Shown: positions 17,518 through 24,353 of the stretch, in pieces
Layout of the letters: every line of letters starts with the position of its first letter
Numbering within the stretch: the first letter of the stretch is position 1
Origin: Paraconexibacter algicola
Lineage (GTDB): Bacteria > Actinomycetota > Thermoleophilia > Solirubrobacterales > Solirubrobacteraceae
Direction of reading: 5' to 3'
Assembly: GCF_003044185.1 (NCBI RefSeq)
Contig: NZ_PYYB01000001.1
Coordinates: 186,001-250,000, forward strand
Length of the DNA: 64,000 bases
Notes under the pieces: generated by a model
Told to the model about the DNA's origin: nothing
What the model saw: only the letters and a program-made list of their open reading frames with translations
The model's database searches: none
Program-made: the position numbers and the translations under genes

Positions 17518-18522
17518 CTACTCGGTGATCTGGAGGTAGAACCGCTTGCGGGCGCCCGCGGCGGTCACGGTGCCGTCGCTGTTGCGCGGCGAGATCACGA
17601 TCGTGTCGTTGTTCTCGGTGTTGTCCGGGGCGCAGTTGATCGAGGCCAGGCCGCAGGCGCCGATCGACAGCTCGCCGCCGAAGTTGCTGGCGACGCCACC
17701 CTGGTTGGTGTTCTGGATCGCGATCGTGCCGGTCAGACCGCGGCTGCGGGCGTCCGCACCGGTGTTGACGTACACGTTCTGGTTGCCCGCGGGGTTCCCG
17801 CCGCCCGGGTAGGCGGTGACGACGGAGAAGCCGCCGGACTGCGACTCGATCTCGCCCTGCTCGTTGATCAGCGCCCAGCGGGTCTTCAGGCCCGCCGAGT
17901 CGACGCCGTCGACGGTGTCGGCGTCGAGGCCGGCCTTGGCGCGGGAGGCGGCGACGATGTCGGCGGCGTTGGCACCGTCGACGCGGTCGGCGTTGAGGCC
18001 GGTGGCGACGCCGGTCGCGTTCGTGGTGAACGGCTTCTTCGTGTCCCCGCCGGAGCCGGCGTTGATCGTGCCGACGGTCGTACCGTTGGTCGCGTTGAAC
18101 TCGAAGGCGAAGCCGGTCGAGAGGTTGTTCGCGCGCACGCACGGGTTCTTCGGCGGCGACGCGGCGCTGCCGCCCTCGGTGGACCGGCAGCCGTAGACGG
18201 CGCCACCACCGGTGCTCGACAGGTTCGACTGCCGGGTCGAGTAGCCGCCGGTGAGGCCGGTGCTCGAGTTGATGTTGGAGATGATCTGGGTCTCCTGCGT
18301 GGTCGTGCCGTTGCGCACGCCCTCGCGGAGGTTGCCGCCGGTGGCGGCGTCGACGACGCCGGTGATGCCGATCGCGGCGACCGCGGTGGCCGCGACCACG
18401 TTGCGGGTCCGGGCGCCGCGGCCGAGGCCGAAGCGGCGCTTGCGCGGGGTGGCGTCCTGCTCGCCGCCCGCGTACTCCTCGTTCCACGCGTCGTCGAACG
18501 CGTGCTGGTCGAACTTCGTCAT
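17518..18522 (-). CDS. Putative surface protein with LDADTVDG-type repeats
   Basis: 334 residues from ATG 18522. A charged cytoplasmic N-terminus (to about residue 38) is followed by a hydrophobic span (NVVAATAVAAIGITGVVDAA), so the bulk is probably outside the membrane. The extracytoplasmic part is Asn/Thr/Gly rich with paired Cys. It contains two related repeats, GLNADRVDGANAADI and GLDADTVDGVDSAGL, separated by about 10 residues; I associate this motif with actinobacterial exoproteins. The C-terminal region (GTIAIQNTNQGG to YLQITE) is beta-rich. No enzyme motif is visible. Base composition is slightly less GC-rich than its neighbours because of Asn and Thr codons. Confidence 0.7.
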   Translation of the reverse strand: MTKFDQHAFDDAWNEEYAGGEQDATPRKRRFGLGRGARTRNVVAATAVAAIGITGVVDAATGGNLREGVRNGTTTQETQIISNINSSTGLTGGYSTRQSNLSSTGGGAVYGCRSTEGGSAASPPKNPCVRANNLSTGFAFEFNATNGTTVGTINAGSGGDTKKPFTTNATGVATGLNADRVDGANAADIVAASRAKAGLDADTVDGVDSAGLKTRWALINEQGEIESQSGGFSVVTAYPGGGNPAGNQNVYVNTGADARSRGLTGTIAIQNTNQGGVASNFGGELSIGACGLASINCAPDNTENNDTIVISPRNSDGTVTAAGARKRFYLQITE

Positions 18523-18658
18523 GAGACAGACAACCCTTCGTGAGTTTGCTGGGTCCACGTCCCGGAATGCCCGGCGCGCGCCAAAGTTGCGCCATGACGT
18601 CGCAGAAACGGCACCGCGCCGCTGCATCCGGAGGCCGCGGGCGGCATCGCGCCCGCTC

Positions 18659-18695
18659 CTGGCAGGGCGCCAACAAGCTCTTGGCAGGGTGCCAA
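18659..18695. promoter_or_regulatory. Tandem 15-bp operators upstream of tetR
   Basis: Two copies of a palindrome, CTGGCAGGGCGCCAA (18659-18673) and TTGGCAGGGTGCCAA (18681-18695), are offset by exactly 22 bp, about two helical turns. The second is a perfect 6-3-6 dyad. The TTGGCA of copy 2 would be the -35 element 18 bases from TACGGT (18705-18710), so bound repressor would occlude the promoter. The adjacent TetR protein is the obvious ligand. Confidence 0.7.
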
Positions 18696-18717
18696 CAAGG
18701 CTGCTACGGTCCCCGCG

Positions 18718-19374
18718 ATGGGCTCGCCGTCCTCCACCCCCCGCTGGACGCGCCTCGAGCACGACGAGCGTCGCGAGCAGATCCTGGCCTGTGCCCGGCG
18801 CCTCTTCCGCGATCGCCACTACAGCGCCGTCTCGACCACCGAGATCGCCGCCGAGGCCGGCGTCGCCCGCGGCCTGCTGCACCACTACTTCGGCACCAAG
18901 CGCGACCTTTACGCCGAGGTCGTCCGCACGATGGTCCGCCTGCCGCCGCCGCTCCCCGGCGACGACGTCCGGCAGCGCCCGATCCCCGACATCCTCGACG
19001 CGACGATCCATGGCTGGCTCACGATGGTCAGCCGCAACCGCGAGACCTGGTTCGCCGCCGTCGGCGCCGAGGGACTGGGCCCCGATCCCGAGATCGAGCG
19101 CATCCTCGAGGAGGCCCGCGAGGGCATCGTCGACCGCTGGATCGAGATCCTCGCCGCGCGCCACCCCGACGCCCCCCAGGACGTCGTGGCCCCGGCGCGC
19201 GCCGCGATCCGCAGCCACATCGCCCTCGCCGAGTCCGCGACCCGCGAGTGGCTCGTCCGCGGCCGCCTCTCGCGCGAGCAGACCCACACCCTGATCGTCC
19301 GGACGATGCTCGCCCTCCTCGAGGACGTGATCCCGGCGATCGCCACCCCCCTCACCGACCCCGAAGGAGCCTGA
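18718..19374 (+). CDS. TetR/AcrR-family transcriptional regulator
   Basis: 218 residues. The N-terminal helix-turn-helix is clear (REQILACARRLFRDRHYSAV, TTEIAAEAGVARGLLHHYFG, TKRDLYAEV). The C-terminal ligand domain is all-helical and unassigned. The ATG is 7 bases downstream of TACGGT, predicting a leaderless message under two operator-like palindromes. The acyl-CoA dehydrogenase gene follows after 7 bases. By analogy with FadR/PsrA/KstR-type TetR regulators it probably senses an acyl-CoA and controls its own operon. That assignment rests on the neighbour. Confidence 0.88.
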   Translation: MGSPSSTPRWTRLEHDERREQILACARRLFRDRHYSAVSTTEIAAEAGVARGLLHHYFGTKRDLYAEVVRTMVRLPPPLPGDDVRQRPIPDILDATIHGWLTMVSRNRETWFAAVGAEGLGPDPEIERILEEAREGIVDRWIEILAARHPDAPQDVVAPARAAIRSHIALAESATREWLVRGRLSREQTHTLIVRTMLALLEDVIPAIATPLTDPEGA

Positions 19375-19381
19375 CACCCTC

Positions 19382-20521
19382 ATGGCCATCACGCTGACCA
19401 ACGAGCAGCAGGACTTCGTCGCGGCGATCCGCGACTTCTGCGCGCGCGAGTGCGGCACCCGCGAGCAGCGCGATGCGCTCGACAGCCGCCAGCACCCGCA
19501 CAACGCCGAGATCTACAAGAAGATGGCCGACCTCGGCTGGCTCGGCGTCGCGATCCCGGAGGAGCACGGCGGCTCCGGCGGCGGGCTCGTCGACCTCTGC
19601 CTGTTCCTCGAGGAGACGGCGCGCGGCATGGCCCCGATCGGCGGCTTCGGCGTGACGATGATCGTCGCCGGCACCTACGAGCGGTTCGGCACCCCGGAGC
19701 AGAAGGACCGCATCCTCGGCGGCATCGCCACCGGCACGCTCGAGGCGATCGCGATGAGCGAGCCCGAGTCGGGCTCCGACGTCGGCTCGCTGAAGTGCAA
19801 GGCGGTCCGCGAGGGCGACGAGTACGTCATCAACGGCCAGAAGACCTGGATCAGCGAGGCGCACCTGTCCGAGCACATCCTGCTCGTCTGCCGCACGGAC
19901 GGCTCGGGCGCCAAGCACGAGGGCATCTCGATGATCGAGGTCCCCGCCGACGCCCCCGGCGTCGACATCCGGCGGATCGAGACGATGGGCGGCGAGGTCG
20001 TCAACGACGTCTTCTTCACCGACGTGCGCGTCCCGGTCGAGAACGTCCTGGGCCAGGAGGGCAACGGCTGGATGCAGCTGATGTCGGGCCTCAACGTCGA
20101 GCGCCTGATCATCGCCGCGCTCGCCCTCGGCATGGCCGAGCGCGCGTTCGACGACCTCCTCGCCTACGTCAAGGAGCGCGAGCAGTTCGGCCGGCCGATC
20201 GGCAGCTTCCAGGCCCTGCGCCACCGGATCGCGGACCTCGCGACCGAGCTCGAGTGCTGCCGGCTGCTGACCTACGACGTGGCTCAGCAGGTCGACGCGA
20301 ACCCCGGGGCGATGTTCCCGCGCGAGGCGTCGATGGCCAAGCTCAAGTGCACCGAGGTCGCCAAGGCGGTGACCCTCGAGGGCATGCAGATGATGGGCGG
20401 CTACGGCTACGCGACCGAGTACGACATGGAGCTGCACGTCCGGCGCAGCCTCGTGATGACGATCCTCGGCGGCACCTCCGAGGTGCAGCGCGAGATCATC
20501 GGCAAGACCTACGGGCTCTAG
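19382..20521 (+). CDS. Acyl-CoA dehydrogenase (isovaleryl/long-chain type active site)
   Basis: 379 residues, full length for the family. FAD and substrate motifs are present: AMSEPESGSDVGSLKCKA, KTWISEAHLSEH, the REQFGRPIGSFQALRHRIAD helix and GGYGYATEYDMELHVRR. At the usual medium-chain catalytic position (EGT) the protein has GGT, but a Glu is present in GLNVERLIIA (about residue 240), the location used by isovaleryl- and long-chain dehydrogenases. It should oxidise an acyl-CoA to the enoyl-CoA with electrons passed to ETF. GAAGGAG precedes the ATG. It is co-transcribed with the TetR gene and closed by a hairpin. Confidence 0.93.
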   Translation: MAITLTNEQQDFVAAIRDFCARECGTREQRDALDSRQHPHNAEIYKKMADLGWLGVAIPEEHGGSGGGLVDLCLFLEETARGMAPIGGFGVTMIVAGTYERFGTPEQKDRILGGIATGTLEAIAMSEPESGSDVGSLKCKAVREGDEYVINGQKTWISEAHLSEHILLVCRTDGSGAKHEGISMIEVPADAPGVDIRRIETMGGEVVNDVFFTDVRVPVENVLGQEGNGWMQLMSGLNVERLIIAALALGMAERAFDDLLAYVKEREQFGRPIGSFQALRHRIADLATELECCRLLTYDVAQQVDANPGAMFPREASMAKLKCTEVAKAVTLEGMQMMGGYGYATEYDMELHVRRSLVMTILGGTSEVQREIIGKTYGL

Positions 20522-20530
20522 GACCACGAA

Positions 20531-20555
20531 GGGCCCGGCCGTCCTGGCCGGGCCC
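20531..20555. terminator. 10-bp stem hairpin terminator
   Basis: GGGCCCGGCC (20531-20540) and GGCCGGGCCC (20546-20555) pair perfectly around GTCCT, ten bases after the acyl-CoA dehydrogenase stop. It also faces the convergent ferritin-like gene ending at 20589. Confidence 0.75.
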
Positions 20556-20588
20556 TCCGGGCGGGTCCAATCCGCGGGGTGGGGGCGG

Positions 20589-21314
20589 CTACTTGATGAA
20601 GCCGGTGTCCCCGACGATCTTCAGGACGCTCTTCTCGCTCTTGGGCGCGTCGAACGACGCCGGCGCCGGCAGGTCCTTCGTGGCCGTGCTCGGGTTGGCG
20701 CCGTGGTTGAGGAAGCGGATCCACGCGGCGTGGCGGGCCTCGACGGAGTGGATCGCGAGCGCGGCCTGGACGACGGCGCGCTGGGCGACGTTCGGGCCCT
20801 GGCCGGCGTAGGCGGAGACGCCCGTGTCCTCGAGCGCCTGCGCGGTCGCCTGGAACTTCGCGGGATCGGTGACGGTGTCGCCGAAGTCGAAGGTCGGCTT
20901 CTTGACCGCCTTCGAGCCGAGCACGGCGCGAAGCTGCTTGACGTGCGCGGCCTCGTGCAGCTGCGTGATCGTCGCGAACTTGCCGATCTGGTCGTTGGCG
21001 AACGGCTTGTTCTGCAGGGCCGCGAGGTAGAACTCGTTCTCGAGGTACTCGAGGGTCAGCGCGTAGTTCAGGATCTTCACGTCGTTGGCCTTCGACGGGC
21101 GCTTCGTGGAGATCGCGGCGAGCGCCGGATGGGCGAAGCCGCTGAACAGGACGCTGCCGGCGACGAACGTGCCACCGCCGACCGCGCCGCGGCGCAGAAA
21201 GGTCGCGCGGTCGATGCCGGCGGCCTCGGCCGTCTCGCGGATGGCGCCGTCGACGTCGACGGTCTCGAGCGTGATGTGGGACGGGTCGGACCCGTTGCTG
21301 CGCTTGGGGAACAT
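20589..21314 (-). CDS. Ferritin-like domain protein with Tat-like export signal
   Basis: 241 residues from ATG 21314; a longer frame to 21431 adds unlikely sequence. Around residues 34-62, FLRRGAVGGGTFVAGSVLFS then GFAHPALAA resembles a twin-arginine signal anchor placed after a roughly 35-residue cytoplasmic lead. The mature part is a four-helix ferritin-like bundle with possible metal ligands in EYLENEFYLAAL, HEAAHVKQL and HSVEARHAAWIRFL. Such exported ferritin-like proteins are common in actinobacteria and their role is not settled (metal handling or stress). No clear ribosome binding site is visible. Confidence 0.8.
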   Translation of the reverse strand: MFPKRSNGSDPSHITLETVDVDGAIRETAEAAGIDRATFLRRGAVGGGTFVAGSVLFSGFAHPALAAISTKRPSKANDVKILNYALTLEYLENEFYLAALQNKPFANDQIGKFATITQLHEAAHVKQLRAVLGSKAVKKPTFDFGDTVTDPAKFQATAQALEDTGVSAYAGQGPNVAQRAVVQAALAIHSVEARHAAWIRFLNHGANPSTATKDLPAPASFDAPKSEKSVLKIVGDTGFIK

Positions 21315-21455
21315 GTTGGGTGTTCTGCCCGACCACCCCGAGTGGATGCCTCCGCGGGCCAGCTCGGCGTGCGGACGCTCGGCGAGTGGACCGGTGCCAC
21401 GAACTGCGACCGCGGTCGTATTCCGGTGCATCGCGATGCTCCGGAAGGCGACGCG

Positions 21456-22121
21456 TCAGCCGTCGGCCGTGAGGGCCGCGCGCACGCTGCCCTCGCCCTC
21501 CCGCAGGTGACGCCGCAGCGCCGCCGGACCGTCGTCCTCGAGCGCGTCGAGCAGCTCGCGGTGGTGCTGCGCCATCGTCGCGGGCGTCCACAGCGGGCGC
21601 AGCGCGATGACGAACAGCCGGATCTCGCCCGACAGGCGCGCGTACGCCTCGGCGATGCGGCGGCTCTCCCCCGCGTGCACGAGCGCCTCGTGCACCCCCT
21701 CGTGCGCCTCGACCACCCGGCGCCACGCCGGTCGACGGGCCGCGCACACCGCGTCGAGCCGGGCGACCGCCGCGTGCACCGGGGCCGCGACCCGACCGTC
21801 GTGCCGCTCGAGCATCCGGTGGGCGGACTCGAGCTCGAGCGCGGCCCGCACCTCGAAGAGCCCGCGCAGCCGCTCGACGTCGAGCGCCGCGACCGCGGCC
21901 CCCCGGTTGCGCTCGACGGAGACGAGCCCCTCGTCCTGGAGCGTGCGCAACGCCATCCGGGCGGTGTGGCGCGCGCAGTCGAACTCGTCGACGAGCACGC
22001 GTTCGACGAGGCGGTCGCCGGGGGCCAGCGCGCCGTCGAGGATGCGGGCGCGCAGCGCCGCCACGACCTCGGCGACCGCGCCGGCGGTCGGGTCAGCGGG
22101 AGCTGGTCGCGAGGCGGGCAT
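21456..22121 (-). CDS. GntR-family regulator, FCD/FadR subfamily
   Basis: 221 residues from ATG 22121. The winged-helix domain (VVAALRARILDGALAPGDRL, VLVDEFDCARHTARMALRTL, QDEGLVSV) is followed by an all-helical FCD domain. Metal or ligand residues of the FCD core are visible (EVRAALELESA, EAHEGVHEALVHAG, HHRELLDALEDDG). The start lies inside the 3' end of the MFS gene (29-base overlap), so the two are one transcript. Two FadR-type operator dyads precede the MFS gene, so this regulator probably controls its own operon in response to a carboxylate-like ligand. Confidence 0.88.
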   Translation of the reverse strand: MPASRPAPADPTAGAVAEVVAALRARILDGALAPGDRLVERVLVDEFDCARHTARMALRTLQDEGLVSVERNRGAAVAALDVERLRGLFEVRAALELESAHRMLERHDGRVAAPVHAAVARLDAVCAARRPAWRRVVEAHEGVHEALVHAGESRRIAEAYARLSGEIRLFVIALRPLWTPATMAQHHRELLDALEDDGPAALRRHLREGEGSVRAALTADG

Positions 22122-23328
22122 CGACCGCCGATGGTGCCGCATCCCGCGGCGGGACGGCGGGCCTCGGCGCCGCGGCGAGGAACCAGCGGGCGGCGACGAG
22201 CGCCGCGAGCGTCCAGGCCCCGGCGCACAGCCCGAGCACCACGGTCCACGCGGCGCCGGTGGCGGCGACGGCACCGCCGACGGCGGCGCCGGTCCACATC
22301 GACGTGTAGAGGCCGCCGAGCGCCCGGCCGTGCACGGCCGCCGGGGCGCTGCGCACGACCTGGAGGCCGACGAGGGTCAGGTAGCACCAGTAGGCCAGCG
22401 AGAAGGCGGCGACGCCCACGACCGCCGCGCCGGGTGCCCCCGTCGACGCGGCTACGGCCAGCCCGGCGATCCCGACGGCGAGGACGGCGACCATCGGACC
22501 GCGCGGCCCACGGCGGTCGGCGACGCCGGCGACGACCCCGGTGAGCACCATGCCCAGCAGGCCCCCGACGAGCGGGACCGCACGGGCGCCGCTCTCGGAG
22601 AGACCGGCCCCGTCGGGCCCGAGCAGCGGGGCGGCGCGGGTGACGACGGTCCAGTAGGCGATGAGGACGAGGAACGCGCAGGCGTAGGCGGAGAGCAGCC
22701 CGGGGGTCGGCCGCAGCGCCGCGGCGGGCGCGCGGCCCGGGACGGCAGGACGGCCGGTGGGCGCCGCCGCAGGGGCCGGCGCGACGGTCAGCGTGGCGAC
22801 GGCGGCGAGGCCGACCAGCGGAAGGCCGATCGCGCCGAGCGCGAGCGTCGCGGTCGCGCCGAGGGGCCCCTCCGCGAGTCCGGCGAGCAGCGGGACGAGC
22901 AGCGTGCCCACCGCGACGGCGACGCTCATGCCGCCGATCGACCGGCCGGCGCGCCCCGGGCCGCCGAGCCGCGCGAGGGCGGCCTGCGCGGCGGGCGGGA
23001 AGCCGGCCGCGGCCAGACCCTCGAGCGCCCGGCCGACGAGCCAGCCGCCGTCCCCGAGCGGCAGCAGCAGCACGACGCCGCCGACGAGCAGCAGCAGCGT
23101 CGAGGCGCGCATCGCGGCGGGCGCGCCGTGACGGTCGGCCCAGGCGCCCCAGGGGAGGAAGGCGAGGGCGAACGCGGCACAGAAGGGGACGACCGACCAG
23201 GCGGGGTCGTCGGGCGCGCGGCCGCCGTCGAGCGCGGCGGCGAAGGCCGCGATGCCGTACACGACGGCCGCGCCGGTCCAGATCCGCAACGGCGCGCGGC
23301 GGGACGATTGTTCAACAATCGAGGGCAC
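22093..23328 (-). CDS. Major facilitator superfamily transporter
   Basis: 411 residues with about twelve hydrophobic segments in two halves. The loop 2-3 signature appears as LPWGAWADRHGAPAAMR, and the second-half counterpart as GVVAGVADRRGPRGPM. The central loop is Pro/Ala rich. It is an integral membrane carrier; substrate is unknown, but coupling to an FCD-type GntR gene suggests an organic acid, sugar acid or amino acid. The assigned GTG at 23328 places an operator palindrome over codons 3-8. A start slightly further in (TTG near codon 14) would put that operator fully upstream and cannot be excluded. Confidence 0.85.
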   Translation of the reverse strand: MPSIVEQSSRRAPLRIWTGAAVVYGIAAFAAALDGGRAPDDPAWSVVPFCAAFALAFLPWGAWADRHGAPAAMRASTLLLLVGGVVLLLPLGDGGWLVGRALEGLAAAGFPPAAQAALARLGGPGRAGRSIGGMSVAVAVGTLLVPLLAGLAEGPLGATATLALGAIGLPLVGLAAVATLTVAPAPAAAPTGRPAVPGRAPAAALRPTPGLLSAYACAFLVLIAYWTVVTRAAPLLGPDGAGLSESGARAVPLVGGLLGMVLTGVVAGVADRRGPRGPMVAVLAVGIAGLAVAASTGAPGAAVVGVAAFSLAYWCYLTLVGLQVVRSAPAAVHGRALGGLYTSMWTGAAVGGAVAATGAAWTVVLGLCAGAWTLAALVAARWFLAAAPRPAVPPRDAAPSAVDARLATSSR

Positions 23329-23370
23329 GTGGCGAGGCTAGCAGCCCCGCCGCGTGATTGTCCAACAATC
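23305..23370. promoter_or_regulatory. Pair of FadR/GntR-type operators before MFS-gntR operon
   Basis: CGATTGTTCAACAATCG (23305-23321) is a perfect 17-bp palindrome. GATTGTCCAACAATC (23356-23370) is a second copy with one mismatch, centred 50 bp away. Both fit the TNGTNNNACNA consensus known for FadR/FCD-type GntR proteins. One overlaps the start of the MFS coding region and one lies in the promoter region. Confidence 0.8.
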
Positions 23371-23387
23371 GCTGTCGGCCGGCGCGA

Positions 23388-24236
23388 CTACAGGTCGAGC
23401 AGCCCCAGGCGCACACCCAGCGGCAGCGCGTTCGCGCGGAAGCGCTCGGTCCCGGTCGCGAGCGTCACCGCCACACCCCCGTTGGCGTTCGCGTAGCGGA
23501 CCGCCCGGGTCACGTCGCTGACCCCGTTGCTGAGCGGCACCGGCGCGATCGACAGCGTGCTCAGCACGCCGAGCGCGCGGCCGGAGCGGTCCAGGAACGC
23601 GCTGCCCGAATCCCCGGGGATGCCTGGCGTCAGCGTGTAGACCGGGTGGTTCCAGCCGCCGCCGTTGGCGCCGAGGCTCACCCCACGCTTCGGGCTCAGC
23701 AGCTTCAGCCCGCCGCGCAGCGACGAGTTGCCGTAGCTGTAGACGGTGTCGAGCAGCCGCGTGCCGGACGACGAGGGCGCCGTCGGGCCGCCCCAGTGCG
23801 GGATCGACGGGTTGACGCGCCCGTGGTCGGCCCGGTCGAGCTTCACGAGCGCGAAGTCGTTGTACTGGCAGGTGTCGTCGTCGCGCTCGCCCCGCCCCTG
23901 CATCGTCAGCCACGAGCTGTAGACGAGCGTTCCGGGCCGTGACGCCCCGCGGACCGTGACCGCGGTCCCCAGCGGCAGCGACTTCGCCTCGCAGCCGTTC
24001 GTGTCCGTCGCCTCCCCGGTCCCCGCGCAGTGCGCGGCCTGGCCGAGGTAGACGCCGCCCGACGCGTCGGTGAAGACGAAGTTCGCGGTGCACTGCGAGC
24101 CCGCGGTGAACGTCTGCACCCCGGGCGTGACGGTCGCCGACGCCGCGGGCGCCCAGGCGGGCGCAGCGGCGGCGGGGGCCGCGGCGATCCCGGCGCAGAC
24201 GGTGGCGGCGGCGAGGAACGTGGACAACCTGGTCAT
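23388..24236 (-). CDS. Secreted trypsin-like (S1) serine protease
   Basis: 282 residues. A Sec signal peptide covers about residues 1-25 (LSTFLAAATVCAGIAAAPAA). The catalytic triad is identifiable: His69 in GQAAHCAG, Asp127 in NDFALVKL, Ser210 in PGDSGSA. Four Cys could form disulfides. The arrangement matches chymotrypsin-fold exoproteases and it should act outside the cell. GGGAGAA sits just before the ATG. It runs on the same strand as the MFS-gntR operon, but operators in the 59-base gap indicate a separate promoter there. Confidence 0.88.
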   Translation of the reverse strand: MTRLSTFLAAATVCAGIAAAPAAAAPAWAPAASATVTPGVQTFTAGSQCTANFVFTDASGGVYLGQAAHCAGTGEATDTNGCEAKSLPLGTAVTVRGASRPGTLVYSSWLTMQGRGERDDDTCQYNDFALVKLDRADHGRVNPSIPHWGGPTAPSSSGTRLLDTVYSYGNSSLRGGLKLLSPKRGVSLGANGGGWNHPVYTLTPGIPGDSGSAFLDRSGRALGVLSTLSIAPVPLSNGVSDVTRAVRYANANGGVAVTLATGTERFRANALPLGVRLGLLDL

Positions 24237-24353
24237 GGCTTCTCCCTGCTCGGTGACGGTTCGACGCGACGAGCTGACCCTGCGACGGCCCTGCCGACCG
24301 TCTCCCCCAGGGTGACACAGCCCGGCATCGAAGGCGTAAGGTCAAGCGTTCCC

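Noticed and set aside
15122-18676. An 1184-codon minus-strand frame that could be read as one huge protein ending in the crotonase.
   Set aside because: Only the last 300 residues are crotonase; the rest is Arg-rich and overlaps RNase H, the acetyltransferase and the surface-protein gene. The ATG at 16024 overlapping the rnhA stop is the natural start.
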